From NCBI GenBank assembly GCA_964519015.1, contig CAZFHZ010000014.1:1-42862 (forward strand): DNA of 42,862 nucleotides, given 5' to 3'. Position 1 is the first letter of the stretch; every line of letters begins with the position of its first letter. The DNA comes from CAZFHZ01 sp964519015. Lineage in GTDB: Bacteria > Blakebacterota > Blakebacteria > Blakebacterales > CAYUVJ01. The position numbers were made by a program, and so were the translations under genes. Shown here piece after piece: positions 8,788 to 17,351 of this stretch. The notes under the pieces were generated by a model that saw only the letters and a list, made by a program, of their open reading frames with translations, was not told where the DNA came from and did not search any database.

Positions 8788-10050
8788 TCAGGGACTTCCT
8801 GGTGGTACCGGATAAATCAGACCTTCGATGGCCGATCTCATCCGGAAGACAGTCGGGATGCGCTCACCGGTACGCTCGTCCAGTACGAGCGCCATCAGGT
8901 AGCCGTCGCCCGGCATGGCACCGATCACCGGTGGCGTCCAGGTGTCCCCCAGGTACTTCCCATCGGGATCGAGCACCCGGAAGCCGACCGGTTCGTTTTC
9001 CCGGGGACCGCTGAGTTGACTCGAACTCAACCGGAGCCAGTAGTAGCCTTCCCTGTCCACGAAGATCGAACTCCAATAAGCCTTGTGGTCCGGGAATGAG
9101 ATGTTGTCCCGCTGAAGCTGGATCTCGTCTCTGGAATAGGTCCCGGCCCGTTCATCCATCCGGAGGGGAGCCGTCTCCAGCAACCGGTCATAGGATTCCT
9201 CGATCATCCTCCGGTCAGTCGCCGAGGGGATCTCTTCGGGCAGGTTCAGAAAGACCTCCTGGACCGGGCGCCCGCGAAGATCATACCAGCGGAGCACGGG
9301 CTCCATGCCGCTGGCCAGCAGGATCCCCTTCCCCGGCCGGTAGATCGCGTTCGGGTAGGAACTGTAGTGAATCAGTATCGGATGAGACCGGACGCCCGGC
9401 CGGACGTGCAGGGGATCGATCGCCTGCGGCGTCGAGGTGGCGAGCACGGCCAGCGTGTCATCCCGCGAGGAGAGCACAACCACCTTGAGGGCTACGGATC
9501 GGAGGCGGTCCTCTTTCTGGTAGTCCCGGAGATACAGCAGGATGTGTCCTTCCTCCGTCAGATCGATCTCCGGGACGATCCCGGCCGACGTGATCTCATA
9601 CCGGGTCGTCACATCGACCAGGGATCCATCCGGATTGAACCGGGTCAGCCGAAGGGGTGAGGAATCGCTGACGTAGAGCAATCCATTCCGATACCACAGG
9701 GAGATCGGATAGCTCAGGTCCCCCGGACCTGAACCCAGGCGACCGATGGTATGGGAGTACGTCCCGTCGGGGTTGAATACGACGATGCGGGAGGAATTCA
9801 TGTCCAGGATGTGGTAATTGCCGTCATCATCCACGATCGGACAATTTGGATGAACCAGGTATGATTCCACATGAAGAGGATCGGGGCGCAGTTCCACCTG
9901 TAATTCATATTGAAACAGTTCCTGGTCGAACAGGCGTCCTCCACTCGTTACCGAATCAAGGTGTCGGTTCCCACCGCCATCGCACGCTGTGAGTACCACA
10001 GACAACAGAAGTCCCCAGTGAAGGGCCTGTATTCGGAGAGAAGCTCTCAT
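8788..10050 (-). CDS. 6-bladed beta-propeller lipoprotein
   Basis: About 420 residues starting at the ATG at 10050; a TTG two codons earlier is less likely. The leader is MRASLRIQ, then a hydrophobic run ending in the lipobox LTAC, so the protein is predicted to be lipid-anchored and exported. Propeller features are YHILDMNSSRIVVFNPDG followed by IGRLGSGPGDL, the same blade signature as in the neighbouring propellers. It is only distantly similar to the A and B proteins. The stop lies 165 nt before the PadR start and the gene is co-oriented with PadR, so it may share regulation. Molecular function unknown. Confidence 0.83.
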   Translation of the reverse strand: MRASLRIQALHWGLLLSVVLTACDGGGNRHLDSVTSGGRLFDQELFQYELQVELRPDPLHVESYLVHPNCPIVDDDGNYHILDMNSSRIVVFNPDGTYSHTIGRLGSGPGDLSYPISLWYRNGLLYVSDSSPLRLTRFNPDGSLVDVTTRYEITSAGIVPEIDLTEEGHILLYLRDYQKEDRLRSVALKVVVLSSRDDTLAVLATSTPQAIDPLHVRPGVRSHPILIHYSSYPNAIYRPGKGILLASGMEPVLRWYDLRGRPVQEVFLNLPEEIPSATDRRMIEESYDRLLETAPLRMDERAGTYSRDEIQLQRDNISFPDHKAYWSSIFVDREGYYWLRLSSSQLSGPRENEPVGFRVLDPDGKYLGDTWTPPVIGAMPGDGYLMALVLDERTGERIPTVFRMRSAIEGLIYPVPPGSP

Positions 10051-10148
10051 GATCAATGGCCGGATCGGTTCCCCTGTTCGGGTTGACAGTTTGACGCGGC
10101 TATTGTTGGGAATATCGCCGTGTTGAAATCACCCCGGATGTGACATGT

Positions 10149-11354
10149 TCATCGTGCTACAGGCAAGATCCGATACACGACCAATATCGGCTCATCCGTC
10201 TCGGGATTCTGCTCGATCGACAGGAGCCGGTCGCCCACGATCCGGATCCGGGCGGAGGGAACCACCGCCGTACCCAGGAAGCGGCCATCCCGGTCGAGGA
10301 TGATCCACCGGTAAGGACCGTAGCGCTCCTCCTCCAGGGGGGAGAGAACGGCATTGAGCCAGAGCCGGCCACTATCATCGAGCAACCCAGCGGTCCAGAA
10401 GCCGAGGTATTGGGGATACTGCGTCTCCGGTATGGGGGTCCTGCCGGAACCTCCCCGGCGGACCTGGGCGCTGCTCCTCTTCTCTTCGTAAGCGCTGATG
10501 ACTTCGGCGGTTACCGGGCGGGGTTCGATCTCCAGGCGGGCGATTCGGACCGGCTTCCCCTCCAGGTCGTACCAGCGGACCTCCGGAGTTCCACCGGACG
10601 TGCAGACGATCTGCGACCCGCCGTCGAAGAGGGCCATCGGCCAGCCCACGAAGGGGATGCTCATCCGCATCATCCCGAGACCGGTGGGTGTCTCCAGGGT
10701 GCGCTGGATGCCGGTGATCGTCTCGCCGCTCTCGATCGTGGCCAGCGTATCTCCCCCGGCATCCAGGACCTGGACCAGCGCTCGGGTAAGGGCGAATCCG
10801 TCCTCTTCCCGGCCTGCGGAGAGCCAGCACAAGTACCGGTCACCCGGGATCTTGAGGCAGCGCATGCTGTAGCCGGTGCCCGGCGAACGATACGACTCCA
10901 GGAACCGTCCGTCCGTCCGGAAGACCGTCATCCGCTGATTGTTGGCGTCCCAGATCGACAGCCGATCGGCCTCCTGCCTCACCAGTTCCATGAACCGGAA
11001 CTCTCCCGGACCGTTTCCGGATCGACCGAAGGAACGCAAGTACTTCCCGTCGGGACCGAAAACCTCGATCCGCAGGTCCTCATTGTCGAGCACGTAGAAG
11101 CAGCCCTGGGCGTCCATACTGAAAGCGACCGGCCGGATGACGAGACTCTCTGCCACCTGCGGATCCTGTTCCAGCGTCAGGAGTCGCTCGAACCGGAATA
11201 TCGACGGTCCGAACAGATCGATCCCGGAGGAGACCATCACGGGGATGCCGTTCTCACGGACCAGGTGATATCCTTCAACACGATCGCCCGATCTTCCGCA
11301 GCCGGCGATCGTCAGCAGGATCAGGATGAGAGGCACGGTCTGCGTTCTTCCCAT
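10149..11354 (-). CDS. 6-bladed beta-propeller lipoprotein A2
   Basis: About 401 residues from the ATG at 11354, which has AAGG 8 nt upstream and gives a compact leader MGRTQT, a hydrophobic core and the lipobox TIAGC. An upstream ATG at 11396 overlaps the B2 stop as ATGA and cannot be excluded. The blade motif is FGRSGNGPGEF, preceded by the strand FYVLDNEDLRIEVF. The sequence follows A1 (2620-3840) closely throughout, with a few short indels near the C-terminal third. It lies directly downstream of B2 in the same transcript. Role unknown; a ligand-binding or surface scaffold function is a guess from the fold. Confidence 0.85.
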   Translation of the reverse strand: MGRTQTVPLILILLTIAGCGRSGDRVEGYHLVRENGIPVMVSSGIDLFGPSIFRFERLLTLEQDPQVAESLVIRPVAFSMDAQGCFYVLDNEDLRIEVFGPDGKYLRSFGRSGNGPGEFRFMELVRQEADRLSIWDANNQRMTVFRTDGRFLESYRSPGTGYSMRCLKIPGDRYLCWLSAGREEDGFALTRALVQVLDAGGDTLATIESGETITGIQRTLETPTGLGMMRMSIPFVGWPMALFDGGSQIVCTSGGTPEVRWYDLEGKPVRIARLEIEPRPVTAEVISAYEEKRSSAQVRRGGSGRTPIPETQYPQYLGFWTAGLLDDSGRLWLNAVLSPLEEERYGPYRWIILDRDGRFLGTAVVPSARIRIVGDRLLSIEQNPETDEPILVVYRILPVAR

Positions 11355-11992
11355 CGGCCATGCCTTAAGAGGCGTTCCTAGTATTGGACCGATCATCGAA
11401 CGGGCCGGGAGAGTCGGTAACGGATCAGCGCCGGAGCCTGCCCGTTCAGACCAATCCCGTAGATGTGGTCACCGAAGGGCCTGAGCGTCCGGGGGGGGCA
11501 GGGGACTCCGATCCGACCCCGGTAGATTCCCTCCCGGTCGAAGACATCCATCGGCCAGAGGCCGTTCTCCGGGTACCGCCGCAGCACCCAGATCTCGCCG
11601 AACGGTCCTTCTGCCAGCCCGAGGATGGACAGATGCTCGCGGAGCCAGCGGGCACCCGCCTTCATGTCCTGTCCGCCGGCCATCTGGCCCCGATAGTGTT
11701 CGATCAGCGTGTCCGGTATCGCATCGGGAATATGCTCCCAGCGGAAGCGCCGCGACTCCCGGCCGGTCGCGGTATCCACCACGTGGACCCAGTCCTCGTA
11801 CATCCCGTTGACGCACAATCGACCGTCGCCGGTCAGCAGGGGGCGGCTTGTTAACCCGTAATCCGACTCGGCCTCGATTAGAAAGCACGCCAGCGGCACT
11901 TGCCCGTTCTCCAGTACATGGATGGTATCGATCTCCGCCCCGCTCAGATCGGTCCTAACCAGATAGAGGGGAGAGCCGAAGTCCGCCCGCCG
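10149..11992. repeat. Segmental duplication, copy 2 (propeller A2 plus second half of B2)
   Basis: Partner of 2620-4483. This copy keeps propeller B2 complete, with the frame continuing to 12550 beyond the duplicated part, and so looks like the parental arrangement. Both copies lie on the minus strand about 7.5 kb apart, so recombination between them could delete the propeller, PadR, ADOP and S41 segment between them. Confidence 0.85.
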
Positions 11993-12550
11993 CGTCCCGA
12001 TTTGGTAGCCGAACAGATAGGTGCCATCCCACGCTGCGATCTCCTTGCCGAAGAGTGGATGCTGCTGAGGGAGCGTATTCACGCGCAGCAGATCACCCTC
12101 CGGATTCCAGCGTTGAACCCGAAACGGTCGGAATCCACCCCAGACATCGAATCGTTTCTCTTCCAGGCAAGTGATCGTTGCCCGCGATGGGAGGTCGGTG
12201 GGACCCGATCCGGGACGCCCGAACTCCCTGAGGAACACACCTTGGGCGTCATAGAGACGTATCTGGGCAGGCGAGGTATCGAAGATGACGTGCGTGCCGT
12301 CCTCCAGGACCGCGAAAGAGGCCGGGCCGCGCAGCATGTAGGCATCCTCGCCGTACTCCACCCCGATCACCAGGTCCGGCTCCAGGATCCAGGGCGCCGG
12401 CTTCGGTTCCGGAGCCCGGCTGACGACCTCCAGGACGCCGTCCGGCGCGATCCGCCGGGTGACGACGCCGCCGGCCTCCTGATCTGCGGAACAGGCCACA
12501 GTACACAACAGCAGGATGGGGAAAAGCATCCTGGCATCCATTCGTTCCAT
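11393..12550 (-). CDS. 6-bladed beta-propeller lipoprotein B2
   Basis: 385 residues with ATG at 12550 and AGGGCAGGT just upstream. The signal segment ends in the lipobox CTVAC. The propeller strand HVIFDTSPAQIRLYD leads into FGRPGSGPTDL, a variant of the blade signature (P-T-D in place of P-G-E). Residues 190-385 recur at the C-terminus of the S41 chimera ending at 3884. This appears to be the complete ancestor-like copy. The stop overlaps one possible A2 start by 4 nt, so B2-A2 form an operon. Function unknown. Confidence 0.85.
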   Translation of the reverse strand: MERMDARMLFPILLLCTVACSADQEAGGVVTRRIAPDGVLEVVSRAPEPKPAPWILEPDLVIGVEYGEDAYMLRGPASFAVLEDGTHVIFDTSPAQIRLYDAQGVFLREFGRPGSGPTDLPSRATITCLEEKRFDVWGGFRPFRVQRWNPEGDLLRVNTLPQQHPLFGKEIAAWDGTYLFGYQIGTRRADFGSPLYLVRTDLSGAEIDTIHVLENGQVPLACFLIEAESDYGLTSRPLLTGDGRLCVNGMYEDWVHVVDTATGRESRRFRWEHIPDAIPDTLIEHYRGQMAGGQDMKAGARWLREHLSILGLAEGPFGEIWVLRRYPENGLWPMDVFDREGIYRGRIGVPCPPRTLRPFGDHIYGIGLNGQAPALIRYRLSRPVR

Positions 12551-12630
12551 ACCTGCCCTCTGCCTGTGAGCCGATCGGGGAGGATGGCGAATCCTGCCAG
12601 GGGAACGAAGATCGTCTCCTTCCGTTTATC

Positions 12631-12698
12631 GCCTGCGCTCCTGCCGCAAGCACAGGTGTCCCGCTCCTGCCATGGTGCGGAGTGTCATCAGCGCAGGC
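12631..12698. other. Inverted repeat in a 200-nt gap upstream of B2
   Basis: GCCTGCGC (12631-12638) and GCGCAGGC (12691-12698) are perfect 8-nt arms, 52 nt apart. A further CCGCA/TGCGG pair is nested inside (12644-12648 and 12676-12680). They lie between the stop of the gene ending at 12751 and the B2 start, both on the minus strand. They could fold in the transcript as a leader or 3' structure, or bind a regulator. No U-run follows. Arms are directly seen; function is a guess. Confidence 0.3.
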
Positions 12699-12750
12699 GC
12701 AGTTCGAGGAGTCTGATTGCTCCGGCATTGCCGGGGATGAAACCCGCCGG

Positions 12751-13617
12751 TTATTTCTTCTTCACGTTGACGGCCTGTGAGATGGATACAGGGATGCTCA
12801 AACCCTGGATCGAGATGTTCCCGCTGAAGGTCGCCTGCCACTCGTTCCCCAGCATCATGGCGGTGTCGCGGGTGACGTAGATGACCGCCTGGCCCTTGCC
12901 GCTCATGGCAAGTTCCATCGGCGCCCCGATGTCGCCGCTCCCGGTCACGTTCTGGCTCGAGGAGAGCGCGATCTTCCAGGCCGGTGTGCCTTCGAACGGG
13001 GTTTCTTCGACACAGGTGTAGTCGTCCCGGACATTGAAGTACAGTGTCGTCCCGTCCATCTGCACGATCGTGAAGCCGTATTCCCGTGACCAGGTCGCAC
13101 CGGCGCTCAACCGGCCTTCGGGCAGGTAGAGGAAGACGACCTGGATCTCCAATTCCCGGAAGGGGGCGACGCCGCCCGAGTCGATCACATAAGAGTTCCC
13201 TTCCAGGCCGGTCGCCTCTACTACCTGGCCGCGCTCATCCAGCCGGACCTGTGAGGTCAATCCGACCAGATAGGAGATGTCCGGTGTCGGCTGTCCGAGC
13301 TCCGCCGCGTCGTCGTGCTGCGCGGCACCGCCGGTGTAGGTCACGGCGTAATCCCGGTCGCCGGTCGCAACGACTTTCAGATCTATCGTATTGCTGCTGG
13401 ACAGGACCTGTTCACCACCTCCCGGGATCTCGACCTTCTGTGTCTGGAAGTTGGAGAGCACGTACTCCGCTTGCGCACCCCGCGGCCAGACGTAGGTCAC
13501 TCCCACGACCGCACCGACCCCGACCGCCTGCCGGGCCGCGCAGGCCGGCAGTAGCAGCGCCAGGGCTGCCAGCAATGGGATGGCCGGGGATCTCATCTTT
13601 ATCTTCAGAGTCATCAT
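12751..13617 (-). CDS. Putative lipoprotein of unknown function
   Basis: 288 residues. AAAGGG precedes the ATG pair at 13617 and 13614. The hydrophobic leader ends in LLPAC, a lipobox. The mature part is beta-rich with alternating polar and hydrophobic residues and no catalytic motif I recognise. It ends in ISIQGLSIPVSISQAVNVKKK. The strand pattern (TIDLKVVATGDRDYAVTYTGG) resembles DUF6263-like periplasmic proteins, but I cannot assign a family. It follows the LA_2272-type gene by 9 nt on the same strand, so the two form an operon, and cell-envelope location is likely for both. Confidence 0.7.
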   Translation of the reverse strand: MMTLKIKMRSPAIPLLAALALLLPACAARQAVGVGAVVGVTYVWPRGAQAEYVLSNFQTQKVEIPGGGEQVLSSSNTIDLKVVATGDRDYAVTYTGGAAQHDDAAELGQPTPDISYLVGLTSQVRLDERGQVVEATGLEGNSYVIDSGGVAPFRELEIQVVFLYLPEGRLSAGATWSREYGFTIVQMDGTTLYFNVRDDYTCVEETPFEGTPAWKIALSSSQNVTGSGDIGAPMELAMSGKGQAVIYVTRDTAMMLGNEWQATFSGNISIQGLSIPVSISQAVNVKKK

Positions 13618-13626
13618 GCCGCCCTT

Positions 13627-14685
13627 TCAGCCTTTCAGGTTGAGATTCAGAATAGGGAGGATTCGAAAGGGGAATGGATTGTTCCCGGCGATGTTGATCA
13701 GCCCGAGTTGGAGTCCCTTCAGGGTACCGGCCCGGTTGAGCAGGCCGATGGTGATCCCCTTTTGGGTCCCCCGGATGCTATTGTAGCCGGCGATTCCGAT
13801 CCCGGTGAAATCATTGACGTCCAGCCAGAGGAGCGAACCGGCCACTCCCTCCATCCGCGGGGCATGGACGCGGAAGCCGCACAGGGTGAGCCCGCTGATC
13901 GAAGTCTCGGAGGCGACCGCCAGGCCGCCGGCCTGCAGCCAGCGGACAGGTCCCTCGGAGATGACGCCGATCCCGCCTATCGAGAGGCCGGTGATCGAGG
14001 TCTGGCCGAACACGGCCAGTCCTCCGACGTGCACACCCCGGATCAGCCCGTGTTCGGCGATCATGGCCAGGCCGGCCACTCCGAATCCCGACAGGCCCCG
14101 GTCGGAGACGACGGCCAGGGTACTGAAGTAGGCCCCCCTGATGTCCGCCCAGGGAGCGATGACCACCATGCCGCCCAGCGAGACGCCGCGCACGCCCTGC
14201 TCCCCGATCACGGCCAATGTTCCGTAGTTGAGTCCTATGATCTCACCCTGGGAGACCGCCGCCAGTCCGCCCAGGTTGACCCCCCACAGGCGCTCCCGGG
14301 CCAGCACGGCCGCCCCGCCGATGTTGACTCCGTTGAGCCGGTCCGCCTCGGGACCGAGCAGCCCGATCGAGAGCCCGTTGACCGTCCCGCCCGATCCGGG
14401 ATGTTCGGACCGATCCCCGGGCTCCACCAGGACCAGGTCGACCGTGTTGAAGAAGGTCAGGTTGACCCCGTTGACCCGTTCCAGGTGGCGGTCGCGCAGG
14501 TTGATGCGCAGTCCGTTCACCCGGGGCACATCGCCGATCGCGAGTCCGTTCCCGTTCACGGTCAACCGGATCCCCGGGCCGGACGGCCGAGAGGTTTCGG
14601 ATTCCTGGGCCGACCCGGTGGCCGGCCGGGTGAGGAGGAAGAGGGCCGACACCAGGACGGCGGCGACCGGGTTAATCCGATTCAT
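13627..14685 (-). CDS. LA_2272-type surface repeat protein
   Basis: About 352 residues. The ATG at 14685 is chosen because GGAGG lies 7 nt upstream; an ATG two codons earlier (14691) is too close. A signal peptide ends near GSAQ. The middle holds ten short repeats of 15-17 residues with consensus (I/L)xG(V/L)xxGGLAV(I/A). The C-terminus has two longer units of the form GLQLGLINIAG, which is the LA_2272 surface-repeat signature. Such repeats should form a beta-solenoid on the cell surface. No enzyme motif is visible. It is transcribed with the lipoprotein gene 9 nt downstream. The fold prediction is moderately firm; function unknown. Confidence 0.78.
   Translation of the reverse strand: MNRINPVAAVLVSALFLLTRPATGSAQESETSRPSGPGIRLTVNGNGLAIGDVPRVNGLRINLRDRHLERVNGVNLTFFNTVDLVLVEPGDRSEHPGSGGTVNGLSIGLLGPEADRLNGVNIGGAAVLARERLWGVNLGGLAAVSQGEIIGLNYGTLAVIGEQGVRGVSLGGMVVIAPWADIRGAYFSTLAVVSDRGLSGFGVAGLAMIAEHGLIRGVHVGGLAVFGQTSITGLSIGGIGVISEGPVRWLQAGGLAVASETSISGLTLCGFRVHAPRMEGVAGSLLWLDVNDFTGIGIAGYNSIRGTQKGITIGLLNRAGTLKGLQLGLINIAGNNPFPFRILPILNLNLKG
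13855..14337 (-). repeat. Tandem protein repeats, about 10 units of 15-17 codons
   Basis: Successive units begin LNGVNIGG, LWGVNLGG, IIGLNYGT, VRGVSLGG, IRGAYFST, LSGFGVAG, IRGVHVGG, ITGLSIGG, VRWLQAGG and ISGLTLCG. The DNA units are too diverged to be recent, so the repeat is maintained at protein level. Confidence 0.8.
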
Positions 14686-15153
14686 CTTCATGCCTCCGTC
14701 GAAGCGAGGAGACGGGGCGGGTTCGCCCTGTATGGTTCCCATATGTGGGATTGCCATATAGATACGTTCCGCTCCTGGACGGAGTTGCATCCCGGGTGAT
14801 TCCTGGTAGCGTGATCCCACCATCAGTTAATCTGTTCGGCCATGGAGCAGAGAGCACGGGAGCGCAGTGGACCCTTCATGATCAGTCTTCTCCTTGGGTA
14901 TCGAACAGCTTCGGTATCCAGTCCCGGGTCAGGATCGCAAATAGTACGGACCCGGAGCAGTGGGGTTGCTGAGTCTTTTTTCCTATTCTTCCGTTTGCGC
15001 AGCCGGATGGGAGCCCCGGACGCGCCGGGATCCTCCCCCGGTCCTCGAGTGACCGGATTCGGGCAACCGGGAGAATCCTGATTCCGTTCAATGGGTGGAA
15101 CCCACCGTCCAACGGCGGTTCGCAGCCGATCCATTCCGACCGGAGCCTGCCCG
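14686..15153. other. 468-nt divergent intergenic region
   Basis: It separates the LA_2272-type gene (-) from a secreted propeller gene (+). Direct repeats CCATAT occur near 14739 and 14755, and a run of six T occurs near 14976. Neither gives a convincing promoter or terminator. Small open frames here lack codon structure and ribosome binding sites. It should hold promoters for both flanking genes, but I cannot place them. Confidence 0.4.
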
Positions 15154-16245
15154 ATGCGCCCGCGAGATTTGACTTCGATCCTGCTGCTGGTCTTGCCGAC
15201 CTCCTTTGGGCTGCGTCCAGCCGAAGCTCAACAGGCCATCCCCCGCCTCGTCGAGACGACCGTCATCGGCGCCCGGGCAGAGGAAGGTCCCGATCTCTTC
15301 GCCCAGATCCAGAATGTCGCTCTCAGTCCGCAGGGGGAGGTCTTCGTCCTGGACTCGGCACAGCCCCGTATCCGGGTCTTCGACTCCCAGGGCCGCTTCC
15401 TGTTCCAGACCGGGCGGGACGGCGAAGGCCCCGGCGAGACCCGGCTGCCGATCGCCTGCGCGGTTGACGACGACGGTTCGTTCCGCATCCTGGACATGCC
15501 GCTGAACCGGATCTCATCGTTCGCGGCCGATGGATCGCTTATCGGCACCCGCCCGATCGCCGGCAACCGGATGCTCGCCCTGAGCGGCGCGGATTTCGAT
15601 CCCGTGAACGGTACGTTCTTCTTGGTGCAGTTCGACTTCCGTACCTCCGCCACCGTCATCTCCAGCTTGAATTCCTCCGGAGGCGAGCTTCGGGAATGCC
15701 TGAAGGTGGAGGACTGGCCTCTCCAGCCGAACGGTTCACCTGCGCTATTCAGCCCAATCGCAGCCGGGCCGGGCGGCCTCCTGGCGGTCGGTGACGGACA
15801 ATCAGCGTACGAGATCCGGATCTATGCTCCCGATGGACACCTGCTCCGCACGCTCACCCGGGAGGTGGCACGGACGGTCAAGACAGCCGCCGAGATTGCT
15901 CTCGAAGAGGGGGCCGCGGCGCGCGGGGCGGCGCTCGCCCGCCGGGAGAGCGGCGGGCGGAGCACTCCGCCCCGCCCCATCACCGATCCGAACAAACGGT
16001 TCTTCTACGGTTACGCGCTCGGCTTCGACGAAACCGGAAGATTGTGGGTCAACACCGGACGGGGGGATGAGACCCGCACGGTATTCGATCTGTTCGATCA
16101 GGAGGGCGTCTTCCTGGGGGAGGTCACCACCGCCCGGCTGCTCAAGCAGTTCGATCTCAGGGGTGACCGAATGGTCGGAGCCGGATTCACGGAAGACGGG
16201 ATCCCGGTGGTCGTGCTCCTGCAGATCCAGCCGCACCAGGCCTGA
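15154..16245 (+). CDS. Secreted 6-bladed beta-propeller protein
   Basis: About 363 residues from the ATG at 15154, with GGAG about 9 nt upstream; a frame from 15091 adds only a non-signal leader. The type I signal peptide ends AEA-QQ, so this propeller is secreted or periplasmic, unlike the lipid-anchored ones nearby. Strands VFVLDSAQPRIRVFDSQGRF and the blade motif TGRDGEGPGE place it in the same propeller family. An Ala/Arg-rich insertion (about residues 245-270) precedes the last blades. It converges with the LuxR gene, 24 nt away. No operon partner; function unknown. Confidence 0.82.
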   Translation: MRPRDLTSILLLVLPTSFGLRPAEAQQAIPRLVETTVIGARAEEGPDLFAQIQNVALSPQGEVFVLDSAQPRIRVFDSQGRFLFQTGRDGEGPGETRLPIACAVDDDGSFRILDMPLNRISSFAADGSLIGTRPIAGNRMLALSGADFDPVNGTFFLVQFDFRTSATVISSLNSSGGELRECLKVEDWPLQPNGSPALFSPIAAGPGGLLAVGDGQSAYEIRIYAPDGHLLRTLTREVARTVKTAAEIALEEGAAARGAALARRESGGRSTPPRPITDPNKRFFYGYALGFDETGRLWVNTGRGDETRTVFDLFDQEGVFLGEVTTARLLKQFDLRGDRMVGAGFTEDGIPVVVLLQIQPHQA

Positions 16246-16269
16246 AGCCCCCTGCCCGTCCCGGCCGGT

Positions 16270-17205
16270 TCACGGCTCGTCCAGCGCCCGCCGGATGAGC
16301 TGGCTGCGGCTGTTAACCCCCACCTTGCGGAAGATGCGGTAGATGTGGTTCTTCACCGTGTTGAGCGAGATGAAGAGCCGGTCCTCGATCTCCTTGTTGC
16401 TCGCCCCCTGCAGAACCTGGGCGGCGACCTCCCGCTCCCGCTCGGTCAGGCCGTAGCGCTCGGCGAGCGAACGCAGCCGCGACAGATCATCCAGTACCGG
16501 TGATCCGCTGCCGGCCGCCGGCAGCGGGACCCGGTGGGCCAGCCACCAGACCGGGAAGAGGTTGATGCCCACCAGCACGACCAGGTTGATCGCCACGGCG
16601 ATGCTCTCGGGCAGCGGGAGGATGAGCACCAGGAGACCGAAGAGCACCAGGTAGCCCAGGGCGAACGAGGTGACCAGGCGGCGCTCCTCCCCCTCCGGCA
16701 TCCGGCGACCGGTCCGCACCAGACTCACCAGGGCGGCGATGAGCACGGCCGCAGCGGTCAGGGCGAAGACCCGATCGACGTAATGCACGGCCTCCCAGCC
16801 CACCTGGATCCAGACCAGGGCCAGGATGATGGGATAGGAGAGCACGAACGACACCGCTCCCGTCACCAGTCGGCGGAATGACCCGTCCCGGCCCCCTTGC
16901 CCCCGCAGTTCCCGTTCGACCATCAGCATGAACCAGGTCAGGCCGAAGAAGAGGAGCCGCATGAGCGGGGTGGAGAGCTGGGCCCAGAACGGGGCCCCCC
17001 CCTCCTCCCAGGCGGTCCCGAAGGTGATCATCAGGTAGGTCATCGTGAAACCGAGCAGCGACATCAGGTTGAAGCAGACCAGGAAGCCGGTCAGGGGACG
17101 CAGGGCGGTGTGCCGGCCGGAGCGGGCCCCCTGTCGGGTCACGGTGATGGCCACGCTGCCGACCAGCAGCGTGACCAGATAGGCGAACAGGATCAGGTGA
17201 TACAT
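16270..17205 (-). CDS. Seven-TM membrane protein with C-terminal LuxR-type HTH
   Basis: About 311 residues from the ATG at 17205 (GAGG just upstream; a GTG at 17214 is possible). Seven hydrophobic helices occupy residues 1-225, without a periplasmic domain. The C-terminal 65 residues are a LuxR/GerE helix-turn-helix: YGLTEREREVAAQVLQG, then SNKEIEDRLFISLNTVKNH and YRIFRKVGVNSRSQLI. There is no receiver domain, so the signal must reach DNA from the membrane. This makes it a one-component membrane-bound regulator. It is transcribed divergently from an orphan permease gene, its likely target. Trigger unknown. Confidence 0.88.
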   Translation of the reverse strand: MYHLILFAYLVTLLVGSVAITVTRQGARSGRHTALRPLTGFLVCFNLMSLLGFTMTYLMITFGTAWEEGGAPFWAQLSTPLMRLLFFGLTWFMLMVERELRGQGGRDGSFRRLVTGAVSFVLSYPIILALVWIQVGWEAVHYVDRVFALTAAAVLIAALVSLVRTGRRMPEGEERRLVTSFALGYLVLFGLLVLILPLPESIAVAINLVVLVGINLFPVWWLAHRVPLPAAGSGSPVLDDLSRLRSLAERYGLTEREREVAAQVLQGASNKEIEDRLFISLNTVKNHIYRIFRKVGVNSRSQLIRRALDEP

Positions 17206-17351
17206 CGGCCTCACACTTTGGTATCACGCCCGGTCCGGGAGGTGAACCACACCATCTTACCAGCAACCCGCCGGGGCTGTCCCTCCGTAGTACGTGCGAT
17301 TGGGATCGATCGTTCGCCCTCTTCACGGGCCTCGGAAACAGGAGGGATGGG
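17206..17351. promoter_or_regulatory. Divergent promoter region between LuxR-type regulator and permease
   Basis: A 146-nt region between two divergent genes. The plus-strand gene has GGAGGG at 17341-17346. No clear -35/-10 pair or obvious palindrome for the LuxR-type regulator was found, but both promoters must lie here or in the flanking coding ends. Confidence 0.4.

Noticed and set aside
6331..9099. A 922-codon open frame on the plus strand
   Set aside because: It is antisense to the ADOP, PadR and propeller genes and is rich in Gly, Arg and His, typical of a frame opposite GC-rich coding sequence.
10080..10115. A plus-strand TTGACA near 10081 as a promoter
   Set aside because: No -10 box at the right spacing and no plus-strand gene follows; all genes here are on the minus strand.
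14960..14990. T-run near 14976 as an intrinsic terminator
   Set aside because: The preceding bases do not form a stable stem, and no plus-strand gene ends upstream of it.
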